64,000 bases of DNA, from assembly GCF_001879715.1 (NCBI RefSeq), contig NZ_MNBW01000008.1, positions 62,001 through 126,000 on the forward strand, given 5' to 3'. Within the stretch, counting starts at the first letter, position 1, and each line of letters opens with the position of its first letter. Of the stretch, positions 1 through 9,542 are shown one piece after another. Made by a program: the position numbers and the translations under genes. The DNA is from Nioella nitratireducens (GTDB taxonomy: Bacteria > Pseudomonadota > Alphaproteobacteria > Rhodobacterales > Rhodobacteraceae). The notes under the pieces are model-generated. The model saw only the letters and a list, made by a program, of their open reading frames with translations. It was not told where the DNA came from and ran no database searches.

Positions 1-166
1 CGCCTTCGATCACCTCGAAATCCCGGCGCGCAGTGTTGCTACGTTCCGCGCGCTCTTCGGGCGGGGTTTCATAACCATCCCGTGTTCCCAGAACGTTGCG
101 CAACTTGAGGATCAGGAAAATCGCGATCCCGGCAAGCACCAACAGTTGCAACAGGGATGAACTCAT
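1..166 (-). CDS. Tim44/TimA-like membrane-anchored protein, N-terminal part
   Basis: The first 55 codons of a leftward gene are visible and the rest lies outside the window. The protein starts MSSSLLQLL and has one hydrophobic segment at about residues 4-20. A basic stretch (KLRNVLGTRDG) and an acidic, polar linker (TPPEERAERS) follow. Alphaproteobacterial Tim44-like (TimA) proteins have this layout: an N-terminal membrane anchor, then a periplasmic or cytoplasmic Tim44 domain. They usually lie divergent from fxsA and secB, as here, which is the main support for the name. The Tim44 domain itself is not in the window, so function is inferred from neighbourhood and N-terminus only. Confidence 0.7.
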   Translation of the reverse strand, partial: MSSSLLQLLVLAGIAIFLILKLRNVLGTRDGYETPPEERAERSNTARRDFEVIEG

Positions 167-285
167 TAGGTAACCTCTTCGTGGAAGGTGGGGTTAAATC
201 TTTCCGACCGATGGCACATATGTAGGCAAGGGGACGGGTCAAGTCCATGTCACACACCCCGTGCCCGAAGACGAAAGGACGCATT

Positions 286-762
286 ATGTGGTTGTTACTT
301 CTGTTCATCGCCGTGCCGTTGATCGAAATCGCTCTTTTCATTCAGGTGGGCGGATTGATCGGCTTGTGGCCGACCTTGGGTATCGTCGTTCTGACGGCGG
401 TTCTGGGGACGTCCCTTGTACGGTCGCAAGGGGCGCAGGCCATGGCTCGGCTGCGGAACAGTTTTGACGATCTGCGTGATCCGACCGAACCCTTGGCCCA
501 TGGGGCGATGATCCTGTTTTCGGGCGCGCTGTTGCTGACGCCGGGCTTTTTCACCGATACGCTTGGTTTCGCCCTTCTGGTACCCGGCGTGCGAAACTGG
601 GTGCTGCGCGAATTGCGCAAGCGGGTGAAGGTCGAGTCCATGGTTGCCGGTCAAAAGCAGTGGCGCGCGCAAGGGTCTGCCCCCGGCGACGTGATCGACG
701 GCGAGTACGAAGTCGACGATTCTTCGCCGCGCAACGGTCCCTCTGGATGGACACAGCATTGA
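286..762 (+). CDS. fxsA: FxsA family membrane protein
   Basis: Small inner-membrane protein of 158 residues. The start chosen is the ATG before WLLLLFIAVPLIEI. The frame is open upstream to 247, but that extension is polar and would bury the first membrane segment. Hydrophobic segments lie at about residues 2-20 and 24-45, followed by a third around 75-100 with a GALLLTPGFFTD stretch typical of the FxsA family. The C-terminus is charged and cytoplasmic in character. FxsA overproduction relieves F-plasmid exclusion of phage T7 in E. coli; its normal role is unknown. It lies 55 bp before secB, and co-transcription is plausible. Confidence 0.88.
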   Translation: MWLLLLFIAVPLIEIALFIQVGGLIGLWPTLGIVVLTAVLGTSLVRSQGAQAMARLRNSFDDLRDPTEPLAHGAMILFSGALLLTPGFFTDTLGFALLVPGVRNWVLRELRKRVKVESMVAGQKQWRAQGSAPGDVIDGEYEVDDSSPRNGPSGWTQH

Positions 763-817
763 GGCCCGCATGTTTGCCTGATAAACGGCAAACAACCTTA
801 TAACCTTGGAGATCCCA

Positions 818-1330
818 ATGGCCGAAGAAAACGGGACCGATACCCCCGAAGCAGCAGACACAGCAGCACAGCAACCCGTCCTGCCCAAGATGCAGGTTCT
901 GGCACAGTTCATCCGCGACATGTCGTTTGAAAACATCGCGGCCCAGAAGGCGTTGCAGGGCAATACGCAGCCCGAGATTCAGGTTCAGGTCGGGGTCGAG
1001 GCGCGAAAGCGGTCGACGGAAAACCAGTATGACGTGATCGTCAAACTCAAGATCGACAGCAAGACCAAGGAAGATGGCGCACAGATCTTCCTGATCGAGC
1101 TGGACTATGCCGGCGTCTTCCAGGTCGAGAACGTGACCGAGCAGCAGTTGCACCCGTTCCTGCACATCGAGTGCCCGCGGATGTTGTTCCCCTTCATTCG
1201 CCGTATCGTGTCGGACCTGTCGCGCGACGGTGGCTTCCCTCCGCTGAACCTCGACAACATGGATTTCGTGCAGATCTATCGTAACCAATTGGCCCGCGCC
1301 GCACAGGCCAAGCCGCACGCCGACGCCTGA
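818..1330 (+). CDS. secB: Protein-export chaperone SecB
   Basis: Cytoplasmic tetrameric chaperone that holds preproteins unfolded and hands them to SecA. The 170-residue length fits alphaproteobacterial SecB, which is longer than the E. coli form because of an acidic N-terminal extension (residues 1-22 here, MAEENGTDTPEAAD...). The conserved core begins at LAQFIRDMSFEN. The family features LFPFIRRIVSDLSRDGGFPPLNLDN and a YRNQ C-terminal helix are present. ATG 818 is chosen because a GGAG lies 6-10 bases upstream; an in-frame TTG at 806 is unlikely. The stop codon abuts the stop of the convergent dnaQ with no gap. Confidence 0.96.
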   Translation: MAEENGTDTPEAADTAAQQPVLPKMQVLAQFIRDMSFENIAAQKALQGNTQPEIQVQVGVEARKRSTENQYDVIVKLKIDSKTKEDGAQIFLIELDYAGVFQVENVTEQQLHPFLHIECPRMLFPFIRRIVSDLSRDGGFPPLNLDNMDFVQIYRNQLARAAQAKPHADA

Positions 1331-2068
1331 TCAGCCGAATTTCTTCCAGACAGCGCCGTCGCCCAACTCTTCTACGAAAGAGACATGGGCGGCGGCTTCT
1401 TCTTGCGTGATCCGCGCGGGCAGGGGCGTTGAGCGCGGGCGCGGGCGCCAGTCTTCGGTCACTTGTCCCTCGGTTTGGCGGCCGGTGGTCACTTGGAGTG
1501 CGAAATCAGGCTGCCGCCCGCCGATCAGCTCCAGATACACCTCTGCCAGAATTTCCGAGTCGAGCAATGCCCCGTGCTTTTCACGGCTGCTGTTATCGAT
1601 TCCAAAACGGCGGCACAGCGCATCGAGGGATGCCGGCGACCCCGGAAACCTGCGCCGCGCGATGGCCAGCGTATCCAGGGCCCGATCCCAGGGGATTTGT
1701 GGCAAGCCAAGCCAACGAAGCTCGGCGTTCAGGAATTTCATGTCAAAACTGGCGTTATGAATGATCAACTTGGAATCGCCACCGATGAATTCCAGGAACT
1801 GTTGGCCAAACGCTGAAAAAACAGGTTTGTCCTTGAGTGTGATCTCGCCGGGCTTTGCGTCCCGCGCCCCGGATTCCAGAAGGTCAGGGCCGATGCCGTG
1901 CACGCCAAAGGCCTCATCCGGCATTGACCGATCAGGGTTGATATAGACGTGAAACGTGCCGCCCGTGGGCAGGTGGTTATAAAGCTCGATAGCCCCGATT
2001 TCGACGATCCTGTCACCGCTTTCCGGGTCAAAACCCGTCGTCTCTGTATCGAGTACGATTTCACGCAT
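1331..2068 (-). CDS. dnaQ: DNA polymerase III epsilon subunit (3'-5' proofreading exonuclease)
   Basis: Proofreading subunit of the replicative polymerase, 245 residues. DEDDh exonuclease motifs are visible: ExoI LDTETTG at residues 6-12 (Asp7, Glu9), ExoII in [13 protein letters not shown], and ExoIII with catalytic His in [17 protein letters not shown]. The C-terminal region is proline/arginine rich and would contact the alpha subunit. The gene is the last of a leftward set maf-aroE-coaE-dnaQ and overlaps coaE by 8 bp, so translational coupling is likely. Its end touches the secB stop codon. Length and motifs are normal for the family. Confidence 0.96.
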   Translation of the reverse strand: MREIVLDTETTGFDPESGDRIVEIGAIELYNHLPTGGTFHVYINPDRSMPDEAFGVHGIGPDLLESGARDAKPGEITLKDKPVFSAFGQQFLEFIGGDSKLIIHNASFDMKFLNAELRWLGLPQIPWDRALDTLAIARRRFPGSPASLDALCRRFGIDNSSREKHGALLDSEILAEVYLELIGGRQPDFALQVTTGRQTEGQVTEDWRPRPRSTPLPARITQEEAAAHVSFVEELGDGAVWKKFG

Positions 2069-2654
2069 GGGCGCCCTCGTTCAGCTTGGCGATCAGGGCC
2101 TGAACCTCGGCCCGCGCCTCTTCCATTTCGTAGGTTTCAATGACGAAATCGGCCTTGGCGCGTTTTTCCGCATCGGATGTCTGCCGGGCAAGGATCGACT
2201 CCAGCATGGCCGGTGTCATCGTGGCCCGTTCCAAGACACGGCGACGCTGTTCTTCAGCATCGACCGAAACGACCAGAACACCATCCATTTTCTCTGCCCC
2301 CCCGGTTTCGAACAGCAACGGGATGTCCAGCACCACCAGCGGCGCGTCGGCGTTCCTGCTCAGAAAATCCGCGCGGTCCTTGGCCACCAAGGGGTGAACA
2401 ATGGCCTCGATCCGGGCCAGCGCCGATGCGTCCCTTGCAATCCAGTCCTTCAACGCGGCCCGGTCCACCTTGCCGATGGCTGTGGCGTCCGGGCAGATGT
2501 CCCCAATTGGGCCGACTGCCGCCCCGCCCTTGGCGTAGAGCCGGTGAACGGCTGCATCCGCGTCCCAGACCGGAACACCTGCGTCGCGGAAAAACCCGGC
2601 TGTGGTGGATTTTCCCATCCCGATAGAGCCGGTCAGGCCAAGGACGTAGCTCAT
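2061..2654 (-). CDS. coaE: Dephospho-CoA kinase
   Basis: Catalyses the last step of coenzyme A synthesis, ATP-dependent phosphorylation of the 3'-OH of dephospho-CoA. The 197-residue protein opens with the P-loop [12 protein letters not shown] (residues 6-17). The [12 protein letters not shown] segment binds substrate and [11 protein letters not shown] is the family's lid-region signature. It overlaps aroE upstream by 4 bp and dnaQ downstream by 8 bp. This coaE/dnaQ/aroE/maf grouping is common in Rhodobacterales next to the replication origin. No irregularity seen. Confidence 0.96.
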   Translation of the reverse strand: MSYVLGLTGSIGMGKSTTAGFFRDAGVPVWDADAAVHRLYAKGGAAVGPIGDICPDATAIGKVDRAALKDWIARDASALARIEAIVHPLVAKDRADFLSRNADAPLVVLDIPLLFETGGAEKMDGVLVVSVDAEEQRRRVLERATMTPAMLESILARQTSDAEKRAKADFVIETYEMEEARAEVQALIAKLNEGAHA

Positions 2655-3484
2655 CCTTCCAAAACCACCGTGCGCAATTCATCGTCCACCTCGGGTTTCA
2701 CACCAAACCAGCGCTCAAACCCCGGTGCGGCCTGATGCAACAACATGCCCAAGCCATCCACTGTATGACACCCTCGCGCAGCCGCTTCTTGTAAAAGATC
2801 GGTCTGCAAGGGCGCATACACGATGTCATTGACCACCGTTTGCGGGCTGAGCCGGTCAAGGTCGATGTGCAGCGGCTGTTTGCCCGTCATCCCCAGCGAC
2901 GTGGTGTTCACCAGCAACGCAACCTCTTCCAAGGCATCTGGTATACGGGTCCAGTCCGCAACCTGCACGCGGGCCCCGAAATTATCCTGCAATGCCTCGG
3001 CCCGCGCGCGGGTGCGGTTGACCACGATCACATGCGGGCAGCCTTCGGACAGCAGGGTCGATACCACCGCCCGCGCCGCACCACCTGCACCCAGAACCAG
3101 CGCCGGGCCCTCGGCGGCGCTCCAACCCGGTGTGTATTGCTTGATATTCTGGATAAAGCCTTCGCCGTCGGTGTTGTCTGCCTGAAGCTTGCCATTGGCG
3201 GTGAACGTCAGTGTATTCGCCGCCCCGATCAACGCCGCGCGGTCGGTTACCGAGTCTGCGATCTGAAGCACCGTTTCCTTGTGCGGGATTGTGACGTTGA
3301 TACCCTTGAACCCAAGCTCTGGCAGCAGGCGCAGCGTATCGTGCAGGGTATCGCGGGTGACATGCAGCGGTACGTAATGGCCGTCGATTCCGTAGCGCCA
3401 CAGCCAATGACCATGCAACAGGGGCGAGCGGCTATGAGCGATCGGATCCCCGATCACGCCTGCAAGCAACAGCTTGTCCGTCAT
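2651..3484 (-). CDS. aroE: Shikimate dehydrogenase (NADP+)
   Basis: Reduces 3-dehydroshikimate to shikimate in aromatic amino acid synthesis. The 277-residue protein has the substrate-binding motifs HSRSPLLHG (residues 17-25) and NVTIPHKE, the latter carrying the catalytic Lys. A Rossmann NADP site GAGGAARAV follows, then an [10 protein letters not shown] segment typical of NADP specificity. The C-terminal [18 protein letters not shown] is the AroE signature. It overlaps maf and coaE by 4 bp each, so the four genes are probably one transcript starting upstream of maf. Confidence 0.96.
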   Translation of the reverse strand: MTDKLLLAGVIGDPIAHSRSPLLHGHWLWRYGIDGHYVPLHVTRDTLHDTLRLLPELGFKGINVTIPHKETVLQIADSVTDRAALIGAANTLTFTANGKLQADNTDGEGFIQNIKQYTPGWSAAEGPALVLGAGGAARAVVSTLLSEGCPHVIVVNRTRARAEALQDNFGARVQVADWTRIPDALEEVALLVNTTSLGMTGKQPLHIDLDRLSPQTVVNDIVYAPLQTDLLQEAAARGCHTVDGLGMLLHQAAPGFERWFGVKPEVDDELRTVVLEG

Positions 3485-4077
3485 CCCTCGATCTCCTCCC
3501 TCTGGGTCAGGAAGCCGATGACTTCCAAGAGTGGCAACCCCAAGACGGTAAAGTAGTCGCCTTCGACCCGGCTGAAAAGCCGCGCGCCTTCTTCTTCAAG
3601 CTTATAGCCGCCAACAGAGTCATCAATACCGGGCCAGTTCCGCTCAAGGTACCCTTCGAGGAAAGCATCGCTGATGTCGCGCATCAACAGCCGCACTTGT
3701 CCGACATAGCGCCAGAGCGGTTCCCTTCCGGCATAGATCACAACGGCAGACAGCAGCTTGTGCTGCTTTCCCCGCAACGCGCGCAATTGATCGGCGGCTT
3801 CGTCCCGGCTGGCGGGTTTGGACAACACCTGGCCTTGAAACTCCAGCACCTGATCACAGCCGATTACCACGGCGTCCCAATGCTTTTCCGAGATCTTGCG
3901 CGCTTTGAATTCGGCCAACGCATCGGCGATGTCGCGCGGTGTGGCATCTTCGGCCAACAGTGCGGCCTTGATCGCTGCCTCATCTATGCGGGCGGGCAGG
4001 GCGGTTACGGGCACCCCGGCGTTCGCAAGCAGGGTTTTCCGGATCTCGGAGCCGGAGGCCAGGATGATCTGCGACAT
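3481..4077 (-). CDS. maf: Maf family nucleotide pyrophosphatase
   Basis: House-cleaning NTP pyrophosphatase that acts on non-canonical or modified nucleotides. The 198-residue protein begins ILASGSEIRKTLLANAG, the Maf signature with the SxxR nucleotide loop. DEAAIK at residues 32-37 and the VIGCDQVLEF motif, containing the catalytic Asp, follow. Maf subfamilies differ in substrate (dTTP/UTP or m7GTP) and I cannot assign one by eye. It is the first gene of the leftward operon. The 416-bp region upstream, proposed as oriC, must contain its promoter. Confidence 0.92.
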   Translation of the reverse strand: MSQIILASGSEIRKTLLANAGVPVTALPARIDEAAIKAALLAEDATPRDIADALAEFKARKISEKHWDAVVIGCDQVLEFQGQVLSKPASRDEAADQLRALRGKQHKLLSAVVIYAGREPLWRYVGQVRLLMRDISDAFLEGYLERNWPGIDDSVGGYKLEEEGARLFSRVEGDYFTVLGLPLLEVIGFLTQREEIEG

Positions 4078-4493
4078 TGGATAACTCTCTGAACAACTCT
4101 GGGGTCAGGCTGGGGGTGGACCTTTGTATAAACGGGGGTAACTCGCCCGTCCCCCGCAAGGAAGGGGAAAAGCCATGAGTCGCACACCGGTTTTCCACGG
4201 GGATAGCTTGCCAACAGGCCGATGTGGCCATGTGAACGAATTTGCCAGCTATCCCAGAGTCGCCGAGAGGATATCCAAGCCGGTTATCATCGACAACACC
4301 TTGTATTTAATGTAAATTTCTCGATCCTTGGGATAAGGTCAGAAATCCCTGCCACCGCGCCAAGCCTGTGGAAAAACCTTGGGACAAGATCCGGGTAACC
4401 CGCCTATCCCAGTTATCCACGCTACAACAACAACAACATCTTTTCTTTAATATAGATTCTATTATTGAGGGGGCGACGGTTAAGGAGAGCATA
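4078..4493. other. Probable chromosomal replication origin (oriC)
   Basis: This is a 416-bp gene-free gap between divergent maf and hemJ. TTATCCACG at 4413-4421 matches the DnaA box with one change at the last base. TTTTCCACA (minus strand of 4367-4375) and TTTTCCACG (4191-4199) are one or two mismatches away. Several TATCCC/TATCCA variants occur on both strands (4078-4084, 4199-4205, 4250-4256, 4328-4336, 4404-4410). AT-rich tracts at about 4302-4322 and 4438-4470 could be unwinding elements. Genes point away on both sides, and parAB with two parS sites follow within 8 kb. In other alphaproteobacteria the origin also lies next to hem genes. The maf and hemJ promoters must lie here too. The origin call is inference. 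Confidence 0.62.
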
Positions 4494-4952
4494 ATGATCG
4501 GCGATTTCCTTGCGGCAGCCTATCCCTGGACCAAGAGTTTGCATGTCATCTCGGTCATCGCGTGGATGGCAGGCCTGTTCTATTTGCCAAGGCTCTTCGT
4601 CTATCACGCCGAACAGGTTGGTCAGGGCACCGACACCGATGCGCTGTTCCAGACGATGGAATACAAACTGCTGCGCCTGATCATGAACCCGGCCATGATT
4701 GCCACATGGGTCTTCGGTCTGGCCTTGGTCTTCACCCCGGGAATCGTTTATTGGGGCGAGGTCTGGCCTTGGACCAAAGCTGTGGCCGTGCTGGGGATGA
4801 CGTGGTTTCACCACTGGCTTGGACTGCGCCGCAAGGACTTTGCCAAGGGTGAGAATATTCGCACCGGGCGGACCTATCGGATGATGAACGAACTGCCGAC
4901 CCTGTTCCTGGTGGTGATCGTGATTTCTGTGATCGCCCGACCGTTTTCCTGA
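4494..4952 (+). CDS. hemJ: Protoporphyrinogen IX oxidase HemJ
   Basis: Membrane enzyme that oxidises protoporphyrinogen IX to protoporphyrin IX in haem and bacteriochlorophyll synthesis. The 152-residue protein has four hydrophobic segments. It carries the HVISVIAWMAGLFYLPRLFVYH signature (split: HVISVIAWMAG, then LFYLPRLFVYH), with the conserved His in the first helix, and a later FHHWLG. ATG 4494 is preceded by AAGGAG at a good distance. The frame is open to 4368, but that stretch overlaps the DnaA-box region and encodes a low-complexity glutamine run, so I reject it. The gene lies just upstream of rho, as in many Rhodobacterales. Confidence 0.92.
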   Translation: MIGDFLAAAYPWTKSLHVISVIAWMAGLFYLPRLFVYHAEQVGQGTDTDALFQTMEYKLLRLIMNPAMIATWVFGLALVFTPGIVYWGEVWPWTKAVAVLGMTWFHHWLGLRRKDFAKGENIRTGRTYRMMNELPTLFLVVIVISVIARPFS

Positions 4953-5088
4953 GCCCGGTTGACTCGGAAGGGGCTTTTGCCTATCTGGCAATTCAACGGG
5001 GCCGTCCGGCCCTGCTGTTTCCCTATTCAAATCTATTCGCGGCACGCCTGATCACCCGGGCAGAGCCAGCCCGAGGGACGATCTTCCC

Positions 5089-6360
5089 ATGACCACCGAA
5101 ACGCTGAATCTGGCCGATCTCAAGGCCAACTCCCCCAAAGACCTGCTGTCGATGGCAGAGGAACTCGAAATCGAGAACGCCTCGACCATGCGCAAGGGCG
5201 AGATGATGTTCCAGATCCTCAAGGAGCGCGCAGACGAGGGCTGGGAAATTTCCGGCGATGGCGTACTTGAAGTGTTGCAAGACGGGTTCGGGTTCCTGCG
5301 CTCGCCCGAGGCGAACTATCTGCCGGGCCCCGATGACATTTACGTCTCGCCCGAGATGATCCGCCAGCATTCCTTGCGCACCGGCGACACGGTGGAGGGG
5401 GTCATTCACGCCCCGCGCGAAAATGAGCGGTATTTCGGGCTGGTAAAGGCCACGCAGATCAACTTTGAAGATCCCGAAAAGGCCAAGCACAAGATCAACT
5501 TCGACAACCTGACGCCGCTCTATCCCGATGAGCGGCTGAAAATGGAACTGGACGATCCGACCATCAAGGATCGCTCGGCCCGGATCATCGACCTTGTAGC
5601 GCCCATCGGCAAAGGCCAGCGGTCGCTGATCGTGGCGCCGCCGCGCACGGGCAAGACGGTTCTCTTGCAAAACATTGCAAGCTCGATCGAGAAAAACCAC
5701 CCCGAGTGCTACCTGATCGTCCTGTTGATCGACGAACGTCCCGAAGAGGTGACGGATATGCAGCGCAGCGTGAAAGGCGAGGTGATCTCCTCGACTTTCG
5801 ACGAACCTGCAACACGTCACGTTGCCGTCTCGGAAATGGTGATCGAGAAGGCCAAACGCCTTGTTGAACACAAGCGCGACGTAGTGATTCTGCTCGACTC
5901 GATCACCCGCCTTGGCCGCGCTTACAACACCACCGTTCCCAGCTCTGGCAAGGTTCTGACCGGCGGTGTCGATGCGAACGCCCTGCAACGGCCCAAGCGC
6001 TTCTTTGGCGCCGCGCGGAACATCGAAGAGGGGGGATCGCTGACCATCATCGCGACCGCCCTGATCGACACCGGCAGTCGTATGGATGAAGTCATCTTTG
6101 AAGAGTTCAAAGGCACCGGCAACAGTGAAATCGTGCTGGACCGCAAGGTGGCCGACAAGCGTGTGTTCCCGGCGATGGACATCCTGAAATCCGGCACCCG
6201 CAAGGAAGACCTGCTGGTCGAGTCCAAAGACCTGCACAAAACCTTCCTGCTGCGCCGCATTCTGAACCCGATGGGCACCACCGATGCCATCGAGTTCCTG
6301 ATTTCCAAGCTCAAGCAGACCAAGTCGAACGCCGAGTTCTTCGATTCTATGAACAGCTGA
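5089..6360 (+). CDS. rho: Transcription termination factor Rho
   Basis: Hexameric RNA-dependent ATPase that terminates transcription. The 423-residue protein has the N-terminal Rho domain ([20 protein letters not shown]), a cold-shock-like RNA-binding fold ([21 protein letters not shown]) and the Walker A PPRTGKT around residues 184-190. The Walker B/Q-loop segment is [16 protein letters not shown], and the [27 protein letters not shown] region matches the R-loop. Length is typical. A 136-bp leader (4953-5088) with GGCCGTCCGGCC and a pyrimidine-rich patch precedes it. Rho commonly represses itself in its leader, but I cannot show this here. mnmE follows 15 bp downstream. Confidence 0.97.
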   Translation: MTTETLNLADLKANSPKDLLSMAEELEIENASTMRKGEMMFQILKERADEGWEISGDGVLEVLQDGFGFLRSPEANYLPGPDDIYVSPEMIRQHSLRTGDTVEGVIHAPRENERYFGLVKATQINFEDPEKAKHKINFDNLTPLYPDERLKMELDDPTIKDRSARIIDLVAPIGKGQRSLIVAPPRTGKTVLLQNIASSIEKNHPECYLIVLLIDERPEEVTDMQRSVKGEVISSTFDEPATRHVAVSEMVIEKAKRLVEHKRDVVILLDSITRLGRAYNTTVPSSGKVLTGGVDANALQRPKRFFGAARNIEEGGSLTIIATALIDTGSRMDEVIFEEFKGTGNSEIVLDRKVADKRVFPAMDILKSGTRKEDLLVESKDLHKTFLLRRILNPMGTTDAIEFLISKLKQTKSNAEFFDSMNS

Positions 6361-6375
6361 CCCCGCGGAGGGGCT

Positions 6376-7665
6376 ATGGATACCATCTTTGCGCTGGCCA
6401 CGGCGCCGGGGAAAGCCGGCGTTGCCGTGATCCGTATTTCGGGTCCGGCGGCATTTGGCGTGGCCGGGGCCTTGGCCGGGTCGGTTCCCAGTGTCGGAAC
6501 GGCACGTCTGCGCAAGCTGCTGGATGGGCAGGGCGGCCATCTGGACGACGCATTGGTGCTGGCCTTCCAAGGCCCCCGCAGCTTTACCGGTGAGGATGTG
6601 GTAGAGCTTCACACCCATGGTAGCCCCGCCACGGTCAGATCTGTTCTTGCGGCTATTGGTGCAACCGATCTGGCGCGAATGGCAGAGCCGGGGGAATTCA
6701 CCCGCCGCGCGTTGGAAAACGACCGGATGGACGTGGCCCAGGTTGAAGGCCTGGCCGATTTGATCGACGCCGAAACCGAGGCGCAGCGCGTTCAGGCATT
6801 GCGCGTTCTGTCAGGCGGTCTTGGCCAGCTGGTAGAGCAATGGCGCGAGAACTTGCTGCGCGCCGCAGCGCTGTTAGAGGTCACGATCGACTTTGCCGAC
6901 GAGGAGGTGCCTGTTGATGTCACGCCCGAAGTCACTTCGTTGCTGACTCCGGTCATGGCCGATCTGCGCAGGGAAATCGCTGGGGTTGATGTGGCTGAAC
7001 GTATCAGAGACGGTTTTGAGGTTGCCATCCTGGGCGCCCCAAATGCGGGAAAATCCACACTTCTCAACATGCTCGCAGGGCGAGAGGCGGCCATCACGTC
7101 CGATATCGCCGGCACAACCCGCGACGTGATCGAGGTGAGGATGGATCTGCGCGGATTGCCAGTGACCGTGCTGGACACCGCTGGCCTACGAGAGTCCGGC
7201 GACGCGGTCGAACGCATCGGGATCGACCGGGCCCGCACCCGGGCCGAGGGGGCGGACATCCGCGTATTCCTGCAATCTGAACCGGGCGAGGTGCCGCCGA
7301 TCTCTATGCGCGACGGGGATATCGTGCTGCTTGGCAAAGGCGATCTGCATGGGAACACCGAGTGCGCGATTTCCGGGGTGACTGGGCTGGGGGTCTCATC
7401 CCTGATCGACCAGTTGGCCGATACACTGTCGACCCGCGCTGCGCGTCAGGTTACCGCCACACATGCCCGCCACGGCGAGGCGATGGCAGATTCACTCCGG
7501 TCTTTGGTCGCGGGAATGGATGAGGTACAAGCAGGGCCAGATCGAACCGAACTGGCGGCAGAGCATTTGCGCAGCGCGATTAGACGGCTGGATTCCCTGA
7601 TTGGCCGGATTGATGTGGAAATGGTCCTGGGCGAAATCTTCTCGCGCTTCTGCCTCGGGAAATAG
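6376..7665 (+). CDS. mnmE: tRNA modification GTPase MnmE
   Basis: Works with MnmG to place the (carboxymethyl)aminomethyl group on wobble uridine 34 of tRNAs. The 429-residue protein has an N-terminal tetrahydrofolate-binding domain ([21 protein letters not shown]), an alpha-helical domain and an inserted G domain. The P-loop is GAPNAGKS at residues 220-227 and DTAG follows near 262. It ends in the family's catalytic CLGK (residues 426-429), so the gene is complete. It is slightly shorter than E. coli MnmE (454). The stop codon is 11 bp before the preferred mnmG start, and the parS site lies in between. Confidence 0.96.
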   Translation: MDTIFALATAPGKAGVAVIRISGPAAFGVAGALAGSVPSVGTARLRKLLDGQGGHLDDALVLAFQGPRSFTGEDVVELHTHGSPATVRSVLAAIGATDLARMAEPGEFTRRALENDRMDVAQVEGLADLIDAETEAQRVQALRVLSGGLGQLVEQWRENLLRAAALLEVTIDFADEEVPVDVTPEVTSLLTPVMADLRREIAGVDVAERIRDGFEVAILGAPNAGKSTLLNMLAGREAAITSDIAGTTRDVIEVRMDLRGLPVTVLDTAGLRESGDAVERIGIDRARTRAEGADIRVFLQSEPGEVPPISMRDGDIVLLGKGDLHGNTECAISGVTGLGVSSLIDQLADTLSTRAARQVTATHARHGEAMADSLRSLVAGMDEVQAGPDRTELAAEHLRSAIRRLDSLIGRIDVEMVLGEIFSRFCLGK

Positions 7666-7668
7666 GAG

Positions 7669-7684
7669 TGTTTCACGTGAAACA
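7669..7684. other. parS centromere site 1
   Basis: TGTTTCACGTGAAACA is a perfect 16-bp palindrome and an exact match to the bacterial parS consensus bound by ParB. It sits between the Shine-Dalgarno (AGGAG, 7664-7668) and the first codons of mnmG and covers the preferred GTG start at 7677. ParB (10964-11866) is encoded 3 kb downstream. ParB loading here should nucleate the partition complex next to the origin and might also occlude mnmG translation-start DNA or transcription. Confidence 0.95.
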
Positions 7685-9542
7685 TCTGGACTTCGATGTC
7701 GTGGTGATCGGCGGCGGTCATGCCGGATCAGATGCGGCCCATGCGGCAGCCCGCGCCGGTGCGCGTGTGGCGTTGCTGACCCTGCGGGCCGACACCATCG
7801 GCGTCATGTCGTGCAACCCTGCAATTGGAGGATTGGGCAAGGGCCATCTTGTCCGGGAAATCGACGCGCTTGGTGGGGCCATGGGCCGCGTGGCCGATGC
7901 GTCCGGTATCCAGTTCCGGCTTTTGAACCGCCGGAAAGGTCCAGCCGTTCAAGGCCCACGCACTCAATCCGATCGCAAACTCTACCGCCTCGCCATGCAG
8001 GCAGAGTTGGCCTGTTTGCCAAGTCTTTCGATCATCGAAGGTGAAGCCGCCGATCTGATCATGAACGCGGGCCGGATCGGTGGCGTCCGTTTGGAAGACG
8101 GGTCCGAGATCCGGGCCGGGGCGGTGGTGCTGACCACTGGCACATTCCTGCGTGGGATCATCCATATCGGTGACGTCCAGCGCCCCGGTGGGCGGATGGG
8201 GGACAAGCCCTCTAACCTGTTGGCAGAGCGGATCGACGCGTTCGGCCTGCCGCTAGGCCGCCTGAAAACCGGCACGCCGCCGCGCCTGAACGGCAAGACG
8301 ATCAACTGGGGCATTCTCGACAGCCAGCCTGCTGATGACAATCCGGTCATGTTTTCTTTCCTGTCGAAGGGGCCGCAGGTGCGTCAGATCGCCTGTGGGA
8401 TCACCCATACCAATGCCGCGACGCACCGGATCATCCGCGACAACCTCGACCGATCGGCGATGTATGGCGGGCATATCGAGGGGATCGGCCCGCGCTATTG
8501 CCCGTCGATCGAAGACAAGATCGTGCGGTTTGCCGACAAGGAGTCTCACCAGATCTTCCTCGAACCCGAGGGTCTGGACGACGACACGGTCTATCCCAAC
8601 GGCATCTCGACCTCGCTGCCGGAAGACGTGCAGCACGACTACGTGCATTCGATTCGCGGGTTGGAGCAGGCCGAAATCCTGCAACCGGGGTATGCCATCG
8701 AATATGATTACGTCGATCCACGGGCGCTTAGCCCAGTGCTTGAGGTCAAGGACGTGCCGGGCCTGTTCCTTGCCGGGCAGATCAACGGAACAACGGGATA
8801 TGAAGAGGCTGCGGCACAAGGCCTTGTGGCAGGCCTGAATGCAGCACACCAGGTTTTGTCTAAGGATCCGGTAACGTTCAGTCGAAGCGACTCCTACATC
8901 GGTGTCATGATCGACGACCTCGTGACTCGGGGCGTTGCGGAACCTTACCGGATGTTCACCTCGCGGGCAGAGTTTCGACTGACCTTGCGCGCCGATAATG
9001 CAGACCAGCGGCTGACCCCGCGCGCGAAGGAGCTTGGCATTGTCAGCCAGGAGCGGGTGCAAACATTCGACGCCAAGATGGAGCGATTGGCCAGGGGCTA
9101 TGACACCATGCGCGCCCTGTCTGTCACGCCGACCGAGGGGCGGGCGCATGGACTCAACATTAACCAGGACGGGCAGCGGCGCACGGCGCTCGACCTGTTG
9201 TCCTTTCCGGATATCACTATCGAAAACCTCGCGGCGATCTGGCCTGATGTGAATGCATTGAACACTGAGACCAAGGCGCAGCTATCGCGCGAGGCGCTCT
9301 ACGTCAGCTATATTGAACGACAGCAGCGCGACGTTGCGGCTCTGAAACGAGACGAAGCGCAACGGATTCCCGATGGTTTCACCTATGACGCGATTGACGG
9401 TTTGTCGAATGAGCTGCGGGGTAAGCTCAGCCACATTCGTCCGCAAACCTTGGGGCAGGCGGGGCGGATCGAAGGAATGACCCCAGCAGCTTTGACGCTG
9501 CTGTTGACCAAGATCCGGCAGCATGAACGGAAACGGGCATGA
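7677..9542 (+). CDS. mnmG: tRNA uridine-34 modification enzyme MnmG (GidA)
   Basis: FAD-dependent partner of MnmE, 621 residues from the preferred start. The FAD site [19 protein letters not shown] is at the N-terminus (residues 8-26). [22 protein letters not shown] and the [19 protein letters not shown] motif near residue 365 are family signatures. The C-terminal helical domain for MnmE/tRNA binding ends in [10 protein letters not shown]. An upstream in-frame GTG at 7668 would add MFH, but AGGAG overlaps that codon, whereas GTG 7677 is 8 bases from GGAG. Its start codon lies inside parS site 1. The last 4 bp overlap rsmG. Confidence 0.95.
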   Translation: MKHLDFDVVVIGGGHAGSDAAHAAARAGARVALLTLRADTIGVMSCNPAIGGLGKGHLVREIDALGGAMGRVADASGIQFRLLNRRKGPAVQGPRTQSDRKLYRLAMQAELACLPSLSIIEGEAADLIMNAGRIGGVRLEDGSEIRAGAVVLTTGTFLRGIIHIGDVQRPGGRMGDKPSNLLAERIDAFGLPLGRLKTGTPPRLNGKTINWGILDSQPADDNPVMFSFLSKGPQVRQIACGITHTNAATHRIIRDNLDRSAMYGGHIEGIGPRYCPSIEDKIVRFADKESHQIFLEPEGLDDDTVYPNGISTSLPEDVQHDYVHSIRGLEQAEILQPGYAIEYDYVDPRALSPVLEVKDVPGLFLAGQINGTTGYEEAAAQGLVAGLNAAHQVLSKDPVTFSRSDSYIGVMIDDLVTRGVAEPYRMFTSRAEFRLTLRADNADQRLTPRAKELGIVSQERVQTFDAKMERLARGYDTMRALSVTPTEGRAHGLNINQDGQRRTALDLLSFPDITIENLAAIWPDVNALNTETKAQLSREALYVSYIERQQRDVAALKRDEAQRIPDGFTYDAIDGLSNELRGKLSHIRPQTLGQAGRIEGMTPAALTLLLTKIRQHERKRA

